From NCBI GenBank assembly GCA_963709355.1, contig CAVPVY010000005.1, positions 2,604,001 to 2,668,000 on the forward strand: 64,000 bases of DNA, read 5' to 3'. A model generated the notes under the pieces. The model saw only the letters and a program-made list of their open reading frames with translations, made no database searches and was not told the DNA's origin. The number at the start of each line of letters is the position of its first letter. The stretch's first letter is position 1. Positions 37,205 to 45,499 of this stretch are shown here, piece by piece. Source of the stretch: PLOWO2-12-38-17 sp963709355. Lineage in GTDB: Bacteria > Planctomycetota > Brocadiia > Brocadiales > Brocadiaceae. The translations under genes and the position numbers were made by a program.

Positions 37205-38587
37205 ATGCCAAAACCTTCAATTTTAATTGCAGATGATGAAAAAGCAGCGCGTTACGGAATGAAAAAGGCGCTGCAAAAGGAAAATTACATCATCTATGAA
37301 GCGAAAGATGGCACAGATGCGTTACAAATAATAAAGGCGCACCATCCTGAATTAATATTTCTGGATATCAATATGCCGCAACTTGATGGTATGAAAACAC
37401 TTGAAATGATAAAAGAGATGAGAAATCCACCACTTGTGGTTATTGTTACCGCTTTCGGTTCTGAAAAGACTGCCGTTGAGGCAATGAAAAAAGGCGCTTA
37501 TGATTATATCGCAAAGCCTTATGAAATTGATGAGCTTCGGATTATTGTTAAAAACGCATTCGAGAAACTTACTTTACAGGAAGAAAACGCACGCCTCCGT
37601 CAGGAAATAGGCCGTCTAGAAGGAATGGGAGAACTCATAGGACAAAGCGAAAACATGAAAGAGGTTTTTGATAAAATAGAAAAAGTTGGTACAACTGATG
37701 TCACTGTTTTGATACAGGGCGAAAGCGGCAGCGGTAAGGAACTCGTGGCAAGGGAAATATATAAACGTAGTAAACGTAGAGACGCCCCATTTATAGTAAT
37801 GAATTGTGCCGCTGTACCCGAGACATTGATTGAAAGTGAACTCTTTGGACACGAAAAGGGCGCTTTCACCGGGGCAACGGAAAGACGGTTAGGAAAATTT
37901 GAACTAGCCAATAATGGGACAATATTCCTTGACGAAATCGGAGATATGAGCATAAGCACGCAATCAAAGCTGCTCCGTATCTTACAGGAACAAAAATTCG
38001 AACGACTGGGCGGCACAGAAACGCTCGCAGTTGATACACGAATTATAAGCGCTACACACCACGAACTTGAAGAAGAGATTGAAGATGCAAGATTCAGAGA
38101 AGATCTTTACTATCGAATAAATGTAGTTAATATAAAACTGCCCCCATTAAGGCATAAGACAGAAGATATTCCATTACTTGCAAATCGCTTTATACAGTAT
38201 TTCTCCGAAAGACACCAAAAGAGTGTTTTATCAATAACAAGCGATGCAATGAAATGTTTGGTATCATATAATTGGCCCGGCAATGTCCGTCAGCTTAAAA
38301 ATGTTATCGAAAGCGCTATTGTGCTTACTAACAATGAGGCACTCGATACAATAGACCTTCCGGAAGAAATACTACATCCAGAAAATAACGCTTTAACTTC
38401 AAAAAACATTAATTACAATCTTTCTTTTAGGGATGCAAAAAAGTTATTAATTGAAAGTTTTGAACGTGATTTTATAAAAAAGAAACTCGATGAGTGCGGG
38501 GGGAACATAAGCCGGACTGCCGAAACGCTTGACATGCACCGCCAAAATCTTCAGCAGAAGATACGCGAACTGCGCATAAGCAAGTGA
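37205..38587 (+). CDS. Sigma-54-dependent response regulator
   Basis: A 460-residue NtrC-family activator. Receiver domain with acceptor Asp in PELIFLDINMPQLDG and Lys in DYIAKPYE; AAA+ domain with Walker A GESGSGKELVARE, ELFGHEKGAFTGA (the sigma-54-contacting GAFTGA loop), Walker B GTIFLDEIGDMS and the Arg-finger region REDLYYRINVV; C-terminal Fis-type helix-turn-helix (GGNISRTAETLDMHRQNLQQ). It should activate sigma-54 promoters when phosphorylated by the upstream kinase. Confidence 0.95.
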   Translation: MPKPSILIADDEKAARYGMKKALQKENYIIYEAKDGTDALQIIKAHHPELIFLDINMPQLDGMKTLEMIKEMRNPPLVVIVTAFGSEKTAVEAMKKGAYDYIAKPYEIDELRIIVKNAFEKLTLQEENARLRQEIGRLEGMGELIGQSENMKEVFDKIEKVGTTDVTVLIQGESGSGKELVAREIYKRSKRRDAPFIVMNCAAVPETLIESELFGHEKGAFTGATERRLGKFELANNGTIFLDEIGDMSISTQSKLLRILQEQKFERLGGTETLAVDTRIISATHHELEEEIEDARFREDLYYRINVVNIKLPPLRHKTEDIPLLANRFIQYFSERHQKSVLSITSDAMKCLVSYNWPGNVRQLKNVIESAIVLTNNEALDTIDLPEEILHPENNALTSKNINYNLSFRDAKKLLIESFERDFIKKKLDECGGNISRTAETLDMHRQNLQQKIRELRISK

Positions 38588-38620
38588 GATTTTTTGGATT
38601 TAATTTTTTAAATAAAAGGT

Positions 38621-38640
38621 AAGGGAATAAATCTTCCCTT
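38621..38640. terminator. Likely bidirectional intrinsic terminator
   Basis: AAGGGAA-TAAATC-TTCCCTT, a perfect seven-base stem with a six-base loop, lies between convergent genes. On the minus strand it is followed by ACCTTTTATTT, and on the plus strand by CTTGTCTAGTTTTG, so it may end transcripts from both sides. Confidence 0.5.
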
Positions 38641-38679
38641 CTTGTCTAGTTTTGTATTAATTAATATTTATTACATTCC

Positions 38680-39567
38680 TTACTTTAAATTCTTCAATGC
38701 CTTTTCAGCCCTGGAAAGTAATATACTCACTTCCGTCAGCGACATACTCGGAGAAGTAATCCTCTCACGTAATAAAGCAAACGTCTTGTCTAATTCCTCT
38801 GTTGCCGGAAGATCCCAGCTCTTTTGTCCCGGCATAGGACTCTGTGATGCTTTTCCAGATTCCATAATTGGGAAATGCGGTTCCGATGAAGACCCGGAAG
38901 ACGATGGTGGAGTGCTTGGCACACCGGGCGCACCAGATTGACCCTGGCTTTTTAACCCGGCAAGTTCCTGCTGAAGCTCAGCAATAACTTTCTGTTTTTC
39001 TGCAATTTCCTGGTCAGCTATCTTCTTTGCCTCTGTATAATATATCAACTGCTTTTTTATTTCCTCTTCACTCCTCTTTATATCTGCAAGCTGCATTTCA
39101 AATTTTTCGTTTATACCCTTACTTTCACCTTCAAGCGTGCTAATCTGTTCGGATAACTTACCCCTCTGTGCTTCTAATTCATTAAGCTTATTCTGCTGTA
39201 CCATAATTGTATTTTGTAATCCGCCAAGCTGAACGCCTACCGCTACCTTAATTGCACCAAAAGTATCAACTTCCTTTTGTAATTCGGCAGCTTTTGCTGA
39301 CAATCCATCCTTTTCCGAAGAGCAAGTGGTAAATTTATCTTCAACTTCCTTTTTTGCCATCTCAGCCTTGTCAAGATTCTCCATTAATTCAGGAACCTTC
39401 AATACTTCTGTTCGTCCGGCAGCCAGTTGTCTTTCCAATGTATGTACACGTTCTTTCTGTAGGCTGTACTTTTGTGTAACTGATACACCAAAACCAACGC
39501 TCATTAGGCCAAAAAAACCTACAAGCACTACCATAATTGCTTTTGTTTTCATATTACAACTAGACAT
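38680..39567 (-). CDS. Exported/membrane-anchored coiled-coil protein
   Basis: A 295-residue protein. The ATG at 39567 is supported by GGGGAGG seven bases upstream. Residues ~8-28 form a hydrophobic anchor or signal. Residues ~35-205 are long heptad coiled coils (ALxxLERQL, DKAEMAKKEVEDKF, EQISTLEGESKG, KQKVIAELQQEL). A Gly/Ser/Pro-rich linker (QSGAPGVPSTPPSSSGSSSE) follows, then a C-terminal amphipathic region. No enzymatic motif. It resembles the coiled-coil protein at 1945-3036 in layout. A structural role in the envelope is inferred. Confidence 0.7.
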   Translation of the reverse strand: MSSCNMKTKAIMVVLVGFFGLMSVGFGVSVTQKYSLQKERVHTLERQLAAGRTEVLKVPELMENLDKAEMAKKEVEDKFTTCSSEKDGLSAKAAELQKEVDTFGAIKVAVGVQLGGLQNTIMVQQNKLNELEAQRGKLSEQISTLEGESKGINEKFEMQLADIKRSEEEIKKQLIYYTEAKKIADQEIAEKQKVIAELQQELAGLKSQGQSGAPGVPSTPPSSSGSSSEPHFPIMESGKASQSPMPGQKSWDLPATEELDKTFALLRERITSPSMSLTEVSILLSRAEKALKNLK

Positions 39568-39710
39568 TTGACACCTCCCCTTTGTTGTACATATTAACTT
39601 TTTTAAATTCCGAAGGCTTTAATATTCAAAAAATTTAAAGAAACCACTTTTAAGGAAAAATAATACTAGCAAAATACAAGTTAAGTTTCAAGTAAAATTG
39701 TTATGAAAAA

Positions 39711-39738
39711 TTGAACTTGATTTTTTATACAATATAAA
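39711..39738 (+). promoter_or_regulatory. Possible dnaE promoter
   Basis: TTGAAC (39711-39716), a 16-base spacer and TATAAA (39733-39738) in the 280-base divergent region, about 135 bases before the dnaE start. Confidence 0.4.
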
Positions 39739-39871
39739 TTGTAATTAGTAAAAATCAATTTATATTTGATTAGAAACTAATGTTTGTTTTTTCGCACAAA
39801 TTCGGTTTCATACCTTAATAAAAAAATGATTATGAACGCTTCCAGTCCAGTTGGAACCAGTTAAAAACATT

Positions 39872-42800
39872 ATGGTTAAGGATAATTTTATCCATCTTCA
39901 TGTTCATAGCGAGTACAGCCTCCTTGATGGGGCATGTAAAATTAACGATTTGGTAGATAAAGCCATCCAGTTTAGAATGCCTGCCTTGGCGCTAACAGAC
40001 CATGGAAATATGTTTGGCTCTATCGAATTTTATGAAGCGGCAAAATCAAAGGGCATAAAACCTATTATCGGTTACGAAGCATACGTCGCACAAAACAGCC
40101 GCTTTGATAAAGAGTCAAAAAATGGCAAAGAAAACTTCACACACATAACCCTTCTTGTAGAAAGCGATGAAGGTTATCGCAATCTTTTAAAATTAACTAC
40201 ATCTGCTTACCTTGAGGGTTTTTATTATAAACCAAGAATTGACAAGGATATACTTAAAACCCATTCAAGAGGCTTAATATGTTTAAGCGGTTGCATGACG
40301 TCAGGAATTAATCGTTGCCTGATAAACAATCGCTTTGAAGAGGCATTAAATGTTGCAAAAGAATACGCAAATATATTTGGTAAAGATCGTTTTTATATAG
40401 AAATCCAGAACAACGGTATTAAAGAACAGGCACGGTTGGTATCTGGAGCAGTTGAAATAAGTAAAAAACTCGGCGTTCCAATGGTTGCAACAAATGATAT
40501 TCATTATATGAATAAAGACGACGCCACAGCCCACGATGCACTGTTGTGTATTAATACAGGAAAACACCTATCGGATGTTCAAAGACTGCGCTTTGAAACA
40601 AATGAATTTTATTTTAAAAGCCCCGAAGAAATGTACGCCGTATTTCAAAACATTCCCGACGCAATCGAAAACACCTTAAAAATAGCAGACCGTTGCAATC
40701 TAAAATTGACCTTCGGGAAACTTCACCTACCTAAATTTAAACCCCCACAAGGTTTTATAAACATCGCGTACCTGAAAAAACTTTGCGAAGATGGGGCAAT
40801 TAAAAAATACGGCTCAATCACACAGCCCATCCGTGAACGGCTGGATTACGAGCTTAAAGTCATTGAAAACACAGGTTTTGTTGATTATTTTTTAATTGTC
40901 TGGGATTTCATTAATTTTGCCATCCAACACCGTATTCCTGCAACCGGCCGCGGCTCGGGCGCAGGAAGTCTCGTAGCTTATGTACTAAACATTACAAATA
41001 TTGATCCGATTGAAAACGATTTATTATTTGAGAGATTTCTGAATTCAGAAAGAATTTCAATGCCCGATCTGGATATAGATTTCTGTGCTGAAGGACGAGA
41101 AAAAGTAATCCAGTACGTCAGGGGAAAATACGGCGGCGATAGTAATGTTGCGCAAATCATCACATTTGGAACAATGAAGGCAAAGGCTGTCATCAGGGAT
41201 GTTGGACGCGTGATGAACATACCTCTGTCTGAAGTGGATAAGCTGGCTAAGCTTATCCCAAACACCTTAAACATAACATTAAAACAGGCCCTGGAACAGG
41301 AGCCTTCCTTGAAGGCTCTGTATGAAAACGAAAAGCATATCCATGAATTATTTGATATTTCAGTAAAACTTGAAGGTTTGTGCCGCCATGCCTCTGTGCA
41401 TGCAGCAGGGATTGTAATTTCGGATGAACCGCTGACTGAATACGTCCCGTTGGCTAAAACAGGGGATGTAGTTACAACACAATTTTACGACGAAATACTG
41501 GTAGACAAAATAGGTCTGTTAAAGGCCGATTTCCTAGGGGTTAGGAAATTAACGGTTATAGACAAAGCTCTAAAGTTGATTCGGGAAACCACAGGAAAGG
41601 AAATTGACCTTACAAAAATTCCAAGGGATGATGCGGCAACTTATGACCTATTATCACGCGGAGACGTAAAGGGCATATTTCAGGTAGAAACCAGTCGTGG
41701 TTTTAAGGAGCTACTGAAAAAATTAAAACCAAACCAATTTGCTGATATCCTGCCCCTTGTTGCTTTATACAGACCGGGTCCGTTACAAAGTGGTATGGTA
41801 GATTCGTTCATTAACAGAAAACATGGCAGGGAAGAAGTAGTTTATCCTCATCCTTCTCTCGAACCAATCCTCAAGGAAACGTACGGGGTAATTTTATATC
41901 AGGAACAGGTCATGCGTATCGCCAACCGATTAGCGGGCTTTTCCTTAAACCAGGCAGATAATCTCCGCAAGGCGATGGGAAAGAAGAAGCCGGAAATTAT
42001 GACAAAATTCGAAGACCAGTTTGTAACCGGCGCGGTAATGAACGGAATTCCCAGAGAAACCGCAATAAGCATATTTAAATTAATGGAACATTTCGCCGGC
42101 TATGGTTTTAATAAGTCGCACTCTGCTGCTTATGCCGTGATTACTTACCAGACCGCATACCTGAAGGCAAATTATCCTGTTCAATACATGGTTGCTCAGA
42201 TGAGTTGTGAAAAACAGAATACGGACAAGATTGCTGAATACATTGAAGACTGCCGTCACATGGGCATCGAAGTAATACCACCCGATATTAATGAAAGTCA
42301 GAGTGACTTTACTATTTCTAACAATAACAAGATTCGATTTGGACTTGGTGCAATAAAAAATGTAGGTGAAAAGGCTATAGAATCACTAATTGAAGCCAGA
42401 AATACTTCCGGCAGATTTACGTCTCTTTTTGATCTTTGTAAACGTGTTGATATGCGCGTTGCCAACAAACAGGTAATTGAATTCTTGATTAAATCTGGTT
42501 GTTTTGATGCACTTTATGACAACAGAGCAAAATTGCTTGCCGGACTTGACACAGTCATGCAAATAGGGGGTATTGCAAACAAAGACTTACGCACCGGCCA
42601 AAAATCACTATTTAACTTTGGCAATGATGCCGTTGAATCAGAAAACCTGGATTTCAGCAATGACACACAAATAAATAATTGGACTGAAAGGGAGCTGGGA
42701 CAGGCTGAGAAGGAAAGTCTGGGCGTTTATATGAGTTCACACCCATTAAACTCGCATAAAGAAAAAATAAAACTATTATCCACTGTGTCCTCTTCCGAAA

Positions 42801-43339
42801 TCTCCGAACTCGCCGAGGGTGAAGAAGTAGTAATAGGCGGCATTATCACAAATATTAGACAGAGTGTTACAAAAAAGGGCGATCCAATGTTATATGTTAC
42901 GTTGGAAGATATGAGCGGGGCAGTTGAGTGTATTGCCTTTAAAAATGAAATAAAGGCATATCAGCCGTTATTGGCAGTTGACGCAATTGTGTTCATAAGA
43001 GCACAGGTTGGTTTCCAGAGTACTGTACCTACTGTACGGATTAAGGAGATTATCTCTGAAAAAGACGCACTGGCTCGTCTTGCAAAGAGTATGACAATAC
43101 GACTTGATGTCTTGAGTTTCGATGAAAATAATTTGATTCAGCTAAAAGAAATCATTAAGAAACACAGTGGTACATGTCCTCTTTTCTTTGAAATCGCCAC
43201 GCCAGACAATAACATTCAAATTAAAACCTCCTCACAATATTTTGTATCGGTATCAAATACTTTCATATCACTTATACAGGATTTATTTGACTCAGATGGT
43301 TTCCAAATCAATCAGCCAGAGATACTTCCTATAGTTTAA
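39872..43339 (+). CDS. dnaE: DNA polymerase III alpha subunit
   Basis: A 1155-residue replicative polymerase. N-terminal PHP domain (FIHLHVHSEYSLLDG, LTDHGNMFGSIEFY, VATNDIHYM), then the polymerase core with the catalytic-Asp block MPDLDIDFCAEGR, GRGSGAGSLVAYVL, the RPGPLQSGM and YQEQVMRIANRLAGFS blocks, tandem helix-hairpin-helix (FGLGAIKNVGEKA), and a C-terminal OB-fold (VVIGGIITNIRQS). Length and order match bacterial DnaE1. The ATG at 39872 is preferred over a TTG 21 bases upstream because homologues begin just before FIHLHVHS. Confidence 0.97.
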   Translation: MVKDNFIHLHVHSEYSLLDGACKINDLVDKAIQFRMPALALTDHGNMFGSIEFYEAAKSKGIKPIIGYEAYVAQNSRFDKESKNGKENFTHITLLVESDEGYRNLLKLTTSAYLEGFYYKPRIDKDILKTHSRGLICLSGCMTSGINRCLINNRFEEALNVAKEYANIFGKDRFYIEIQNNGIKEQARLVSGAVEISKKLGVPMVATNDIHYMNKDDATAHDALLCINTGKHLSDVQRLRFETNEFYFKSPEEMYAVFQNIPDAIENTLKIADRCNLKLTFGKLHLPKFKPPQGFINIAYLKKLCEDGAIKKYGSITQPIRERLDYELKVIENTGFVDYFLIVWDFINFAIQHRIPATGRGSGAGSLVAYVLNITNIDPIENDLLFERFLNSERISMPDLDIDFCAEGREKVIQYVRGKYGGDSNVAQIITFGTMKAKAVIRDVGRVMNIPLSEVDKLAKLIPNTLNITLKQALEQEPSLKALYENEKHIHELFDISVKLEGLCRHASVHAAGIVISDEPLTEYVPLAKTGDVVTTQFYDEILVDKIGLLKADFLGVRKLTVIDKALKLIRETTGKEIDLTKIPRDDAATYDLLSRGDVKGIFQVETSRGFKELLKKLKPNQFADILPLVALYRPGPLQSGMVDSFINRKHGREEVVYPHPSLEPILKETYGVILYQEQVMRIANRLAGFSLNQADNLRKAMGKKKPEIMTKFEDQFVTGAVMNGIPRETAISIFKLMEHFAGYGFNKSHSAAYAVITYQTAYLKANYPVQYMVAQMSCEKQNTDKIAEYIEDCRHMGIEVIPPDINESQSDFTISNNNKIRFGLGAIKNVGEKAIESLIEARNTSGRFTSLFDLCKRVDMRVANKQVIEFLIKSGCFDALYDNRAKLLAGLDTVMQIGGIANKDLRTGQKSLFNFGNDAVESENLDFSNDTQINNWTERELGQAEKESLGVYMSSHPLNSHKEKIKLLSTVSSSEISELAEGEEVVIGGIITNIRQSVTKKGDPMLYVTLEDMSGAVECIAFKNEIKAYQPLLAVDAIVFIRAQVGFQSTVPTVRIKEIISEKDALARLAKSMTIRLDVLSFDENNLIQLKEIIKKHSGTCPLFFEIATPDNNIQIKTSSQYFVSVSNTFISLIQDLFDSDGFQINQPEILPIV

Positions 43340-43344
43340 AATGG

Positions 43345-43373
43345 TTGACCTCGCTTAGTTATTGTGCTAAAAT
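43345..43373 (+). promoter_or_regulatory. Sigma-70-type promoter of the NDK-like gene
   Basis: TTGACC (43345-43350), exactly 17 bases, TAAAAT (43368-43373), ending about 50 bases before the ATG at 43422. It begins just after the dnaE stop. Confidence 0.6.
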
Positions 43374-43421
43374 TTTTCAGTTACGTAAAATTAGCTATAT
43401 TATTTTTTGGAGACAAGCAAA

Positions 43422-44612
43422 ATGGGCGATGAGCTAACTTATGCATTAATCACACCTTATAGCCTTTTAAAGAGCCGTACTGGCGGAATACTGGGACGTC
43501 TCCTTTCGCTTTCAAATCTTGAGTTTATTGGAGCAACCATGTTCGCGCCGAGTGACGAATTCGTTGATAAATATTGCGCCACTATCGAAGAACGTGATAT
43601 GAAACCAGCATGGAAGAAGGCAATGGTTGACTATGTAAACAATACCTTCCGCAAGGAAAACAGGTTTGGAATAACAAATAGAACGGTTTTGCTTTTCTAC
43701 AAAGGGCCCAATGCCATTGCAAGATTAAAAGATGATGTAATCGGACCTATAACCCGCTTTCAGGGACACACAATTCGAGGGAGTTTTGGCGATTTCGTTG
43801 AAAGCTCCGACGGTAAAATCGAGTATTTTGAACCTGCCGTTATCTCCTCAGCGGATCATGTCACAAACAATAAACAGCTTTCATTATTTGCAGAATACCT
43901 GCCTAAAGACGGCGGGGTACTCGAAGATATTGTTAAATTCCCTGAGGGTGTAACGGCAGAAACTACGCTAGTTATTCTGAAGCCCTTCGAGGAACAGAGC
44001 CCTCTGCCAGGGAATATGATTGATATGTTCTCAAGAACAGGACTATTTATCGTCGGGATAAAGCTCCTTCGAATGAGTATCGTCCAGGCTGAGGAGTTTT
44101 ACGGACCTCTCATAAACATCTTCAGAGAAAAGTTAAAACCCAAACCTGAAAAGATTGCAGAAAAATTAAAAGAAAGTTTCCAGTCGTTATTTACATTCGA
44201 AGTGCCAAACACAATCGTTAACAGTCATGCAGAACAACTGGCAGAACAATTAAAAGATAAAAACGCCATAAATGAATTCAACAAAATTATTCAATATATG
44301 ACAGGATTAGACCCTGAGAAAACAAGCCTTACTGACAAAAAAAAGCCAGGAACGGCTCGCTCCATTGCGCTTCTATATCGAGGCCCCGATGCAATAAGTA
44401 AAATAAGAAGCCTCTTGGGACCTACAGACTCAAAAAAGGGCGAGCCTGGTAAGGTGCGCAGGATTTATGGTGAAGATATTATGAAAAATGCAGCGCATGC
44501 CTCAGATTCCATAGAAAATTCAGAAAGGGAACGAAAGATTATTGGTCTGTGGGACAACAAGAGCATCTGTGAACTCAAGGAGCTGATAGAAGATTATTTA
44601 AAAAGAAAATAA
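43422..44612 (+). CDS. Double nucleoside-diphosphate-kinase-fold protein
   Basis: A 396-residue protein made of two NDK-like modules; single NDKs are about 140-150 residues. The second module has ALLYRGPDAISKIRSLLGPTD, and NAAHASDSIENSEREKK-like ending with the active-site His and SDS; the first starts ALITPYSLLKSRTGGILG and lacks the N-x-x-H-G-S-D site (FEPAVISSAD instead). One half is thus probably catalytic and the other regulatory. Start: ATG 43422 with GGAG nine bases upstream; a TTG start 15 bases earlier has no Shine-Dalgarno. It is followed three bases later by the MBL gene. Confidence 0.7.
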   Translation: MGDELTYALITPYSLLKSRTGGILGRLLSLSNLEFIGATMFAPSDEFVDKYCATIEERDMKPAWKKAMVDYVNNTFRKENRFGITNRTVLLFYKGPNAIARLKDDVIGPITRFQGHTIRGSFGDFVESSDGKIEYFEPAVISSADHVTNNKQLSLFAEYLPKDGGVLEDIVKFPEGVTAETTLVILKPFEEQSPLPGNMIDMFSRTGLFIVGIKLLRMSIVQAEEFYGPLINIFREKLKPKPEKIAEKLKESFQSLFTFEVPNTIVNSHAEQLAEQLKDKNAINEFNKIIQYMTGLDPEKTSLTDKKKPGTARSIALLYRGPDAISKIRSLLGPTDSKKGEPGKVRRIYGEDIMKNAAHASDSIENSERERKIIGLWDNKSICELKELIEDYLKRK

Positions 44613-44614
44613 GT

Positions 44615-45271
44615 ATGGTAATTAAAAAAATCAATGTCGGGCCTTTGGCGGTCTGTTGTTATATTGTTAATAGCAATGTCTCAGGGGAGGCAATTATTAT
44701 TGACCCAGGGGCTGATGCAGAAATTATAATAAATTTCATAAAGGAATCTCAGCTAAATCCTAAACTTATTATACTCACTCATGGGCACGGCGACCACATT
44801 GGAGCCAACGCTGAACTCAAAAGGGTTTTCCCTGACATTCAAATATGCATTCATGAAAATGATCAGAATATGCTGCCTTCTCCCACAAAAAACCTTTCTA
44901 TACTTGCTGCCTTTTATGGTGGAGCAACGGTACGTTCCCCATCAGCAGATAGATTATTAAAAGATGGAGATACACTTACTCTGGATAAATATATATTTGA
45001 AATAATTCATACCCCAGGCCATACTTCAGGCGGTATATGTTTGTATAGTAGAAAACAAGAAAACGGACAAGTTCCTGTGCTTTTTTCAGGCGACACCTTA
45101 TTTAAGGTAGGGATAGGTCGGACAGATTTCCCGGGCTGTAGCAAAAAAGAACTAATCCTGGCCATAAAAGAACGACTATTTGTATTGGATGAAAAAACAA
45201 TTGTTTATCCCGGGCACGGACCTTCTACAACTATTAAAGAAGAAAAGAAACATAATCCTTTTTTGCAGTAG
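44615..45271 (+). CDS. MBL-fold metallohydrolase (glyoxalase II-like)
   Basis: A 218-residue beta-lactamase-fold hydrolase. Metal-binding HGHGDHIGA (THGHGDH) near residue 55, His in HTPGHTSGGICLY, Asp in LFSGDTLFKVGIGRTD and the terminal YPGHGPSTT. This set is that of the YcbL/glyoxalase II group, which hydrolyses thioesters such as S-lactoylglutathione; the physiological substrate is not certain. It is very probably co-transcribed with the preceding NDK-like gene. Confidence 0.9.
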   Translation: MVIKKINVGPLAVCCYIVNSNVSGEAIIIDPGADAEIIINFIKESQLNPKLIILTHGHGDHIGANAELKRVFPDIQICIHENDQNMLPSPTKNLSILAAFYGGATVRSPSADRLLKDGDTLTLDKYIFEIIHTPGHTSGGICLYSRKQENGQVPVLFSGDTLFKVGIGRTDFPGCSKKELILAIKERLFVLDEKTIVYPGHGPSTTIKEEKKHNPFLQ

Positions 45272-45499
45272 GGTTATATTTCAGGATATACTCCAAAATA
45301 GATATATAAATAACGAAGCACCTCCAGACAAAATTATTCCCAAATTCCATTTCAAAAATAGTTTTAGAAATACCTGCCTTTTATTTGTTATAATATGTCA
45401 TAAATAAAGTCACATATCTTGAACCGGCACTTTTAAAGTACATAAATTGTTTATTAAAATGATATCTTTAACATCTTTATATAATAAGAGGCGCCATAC

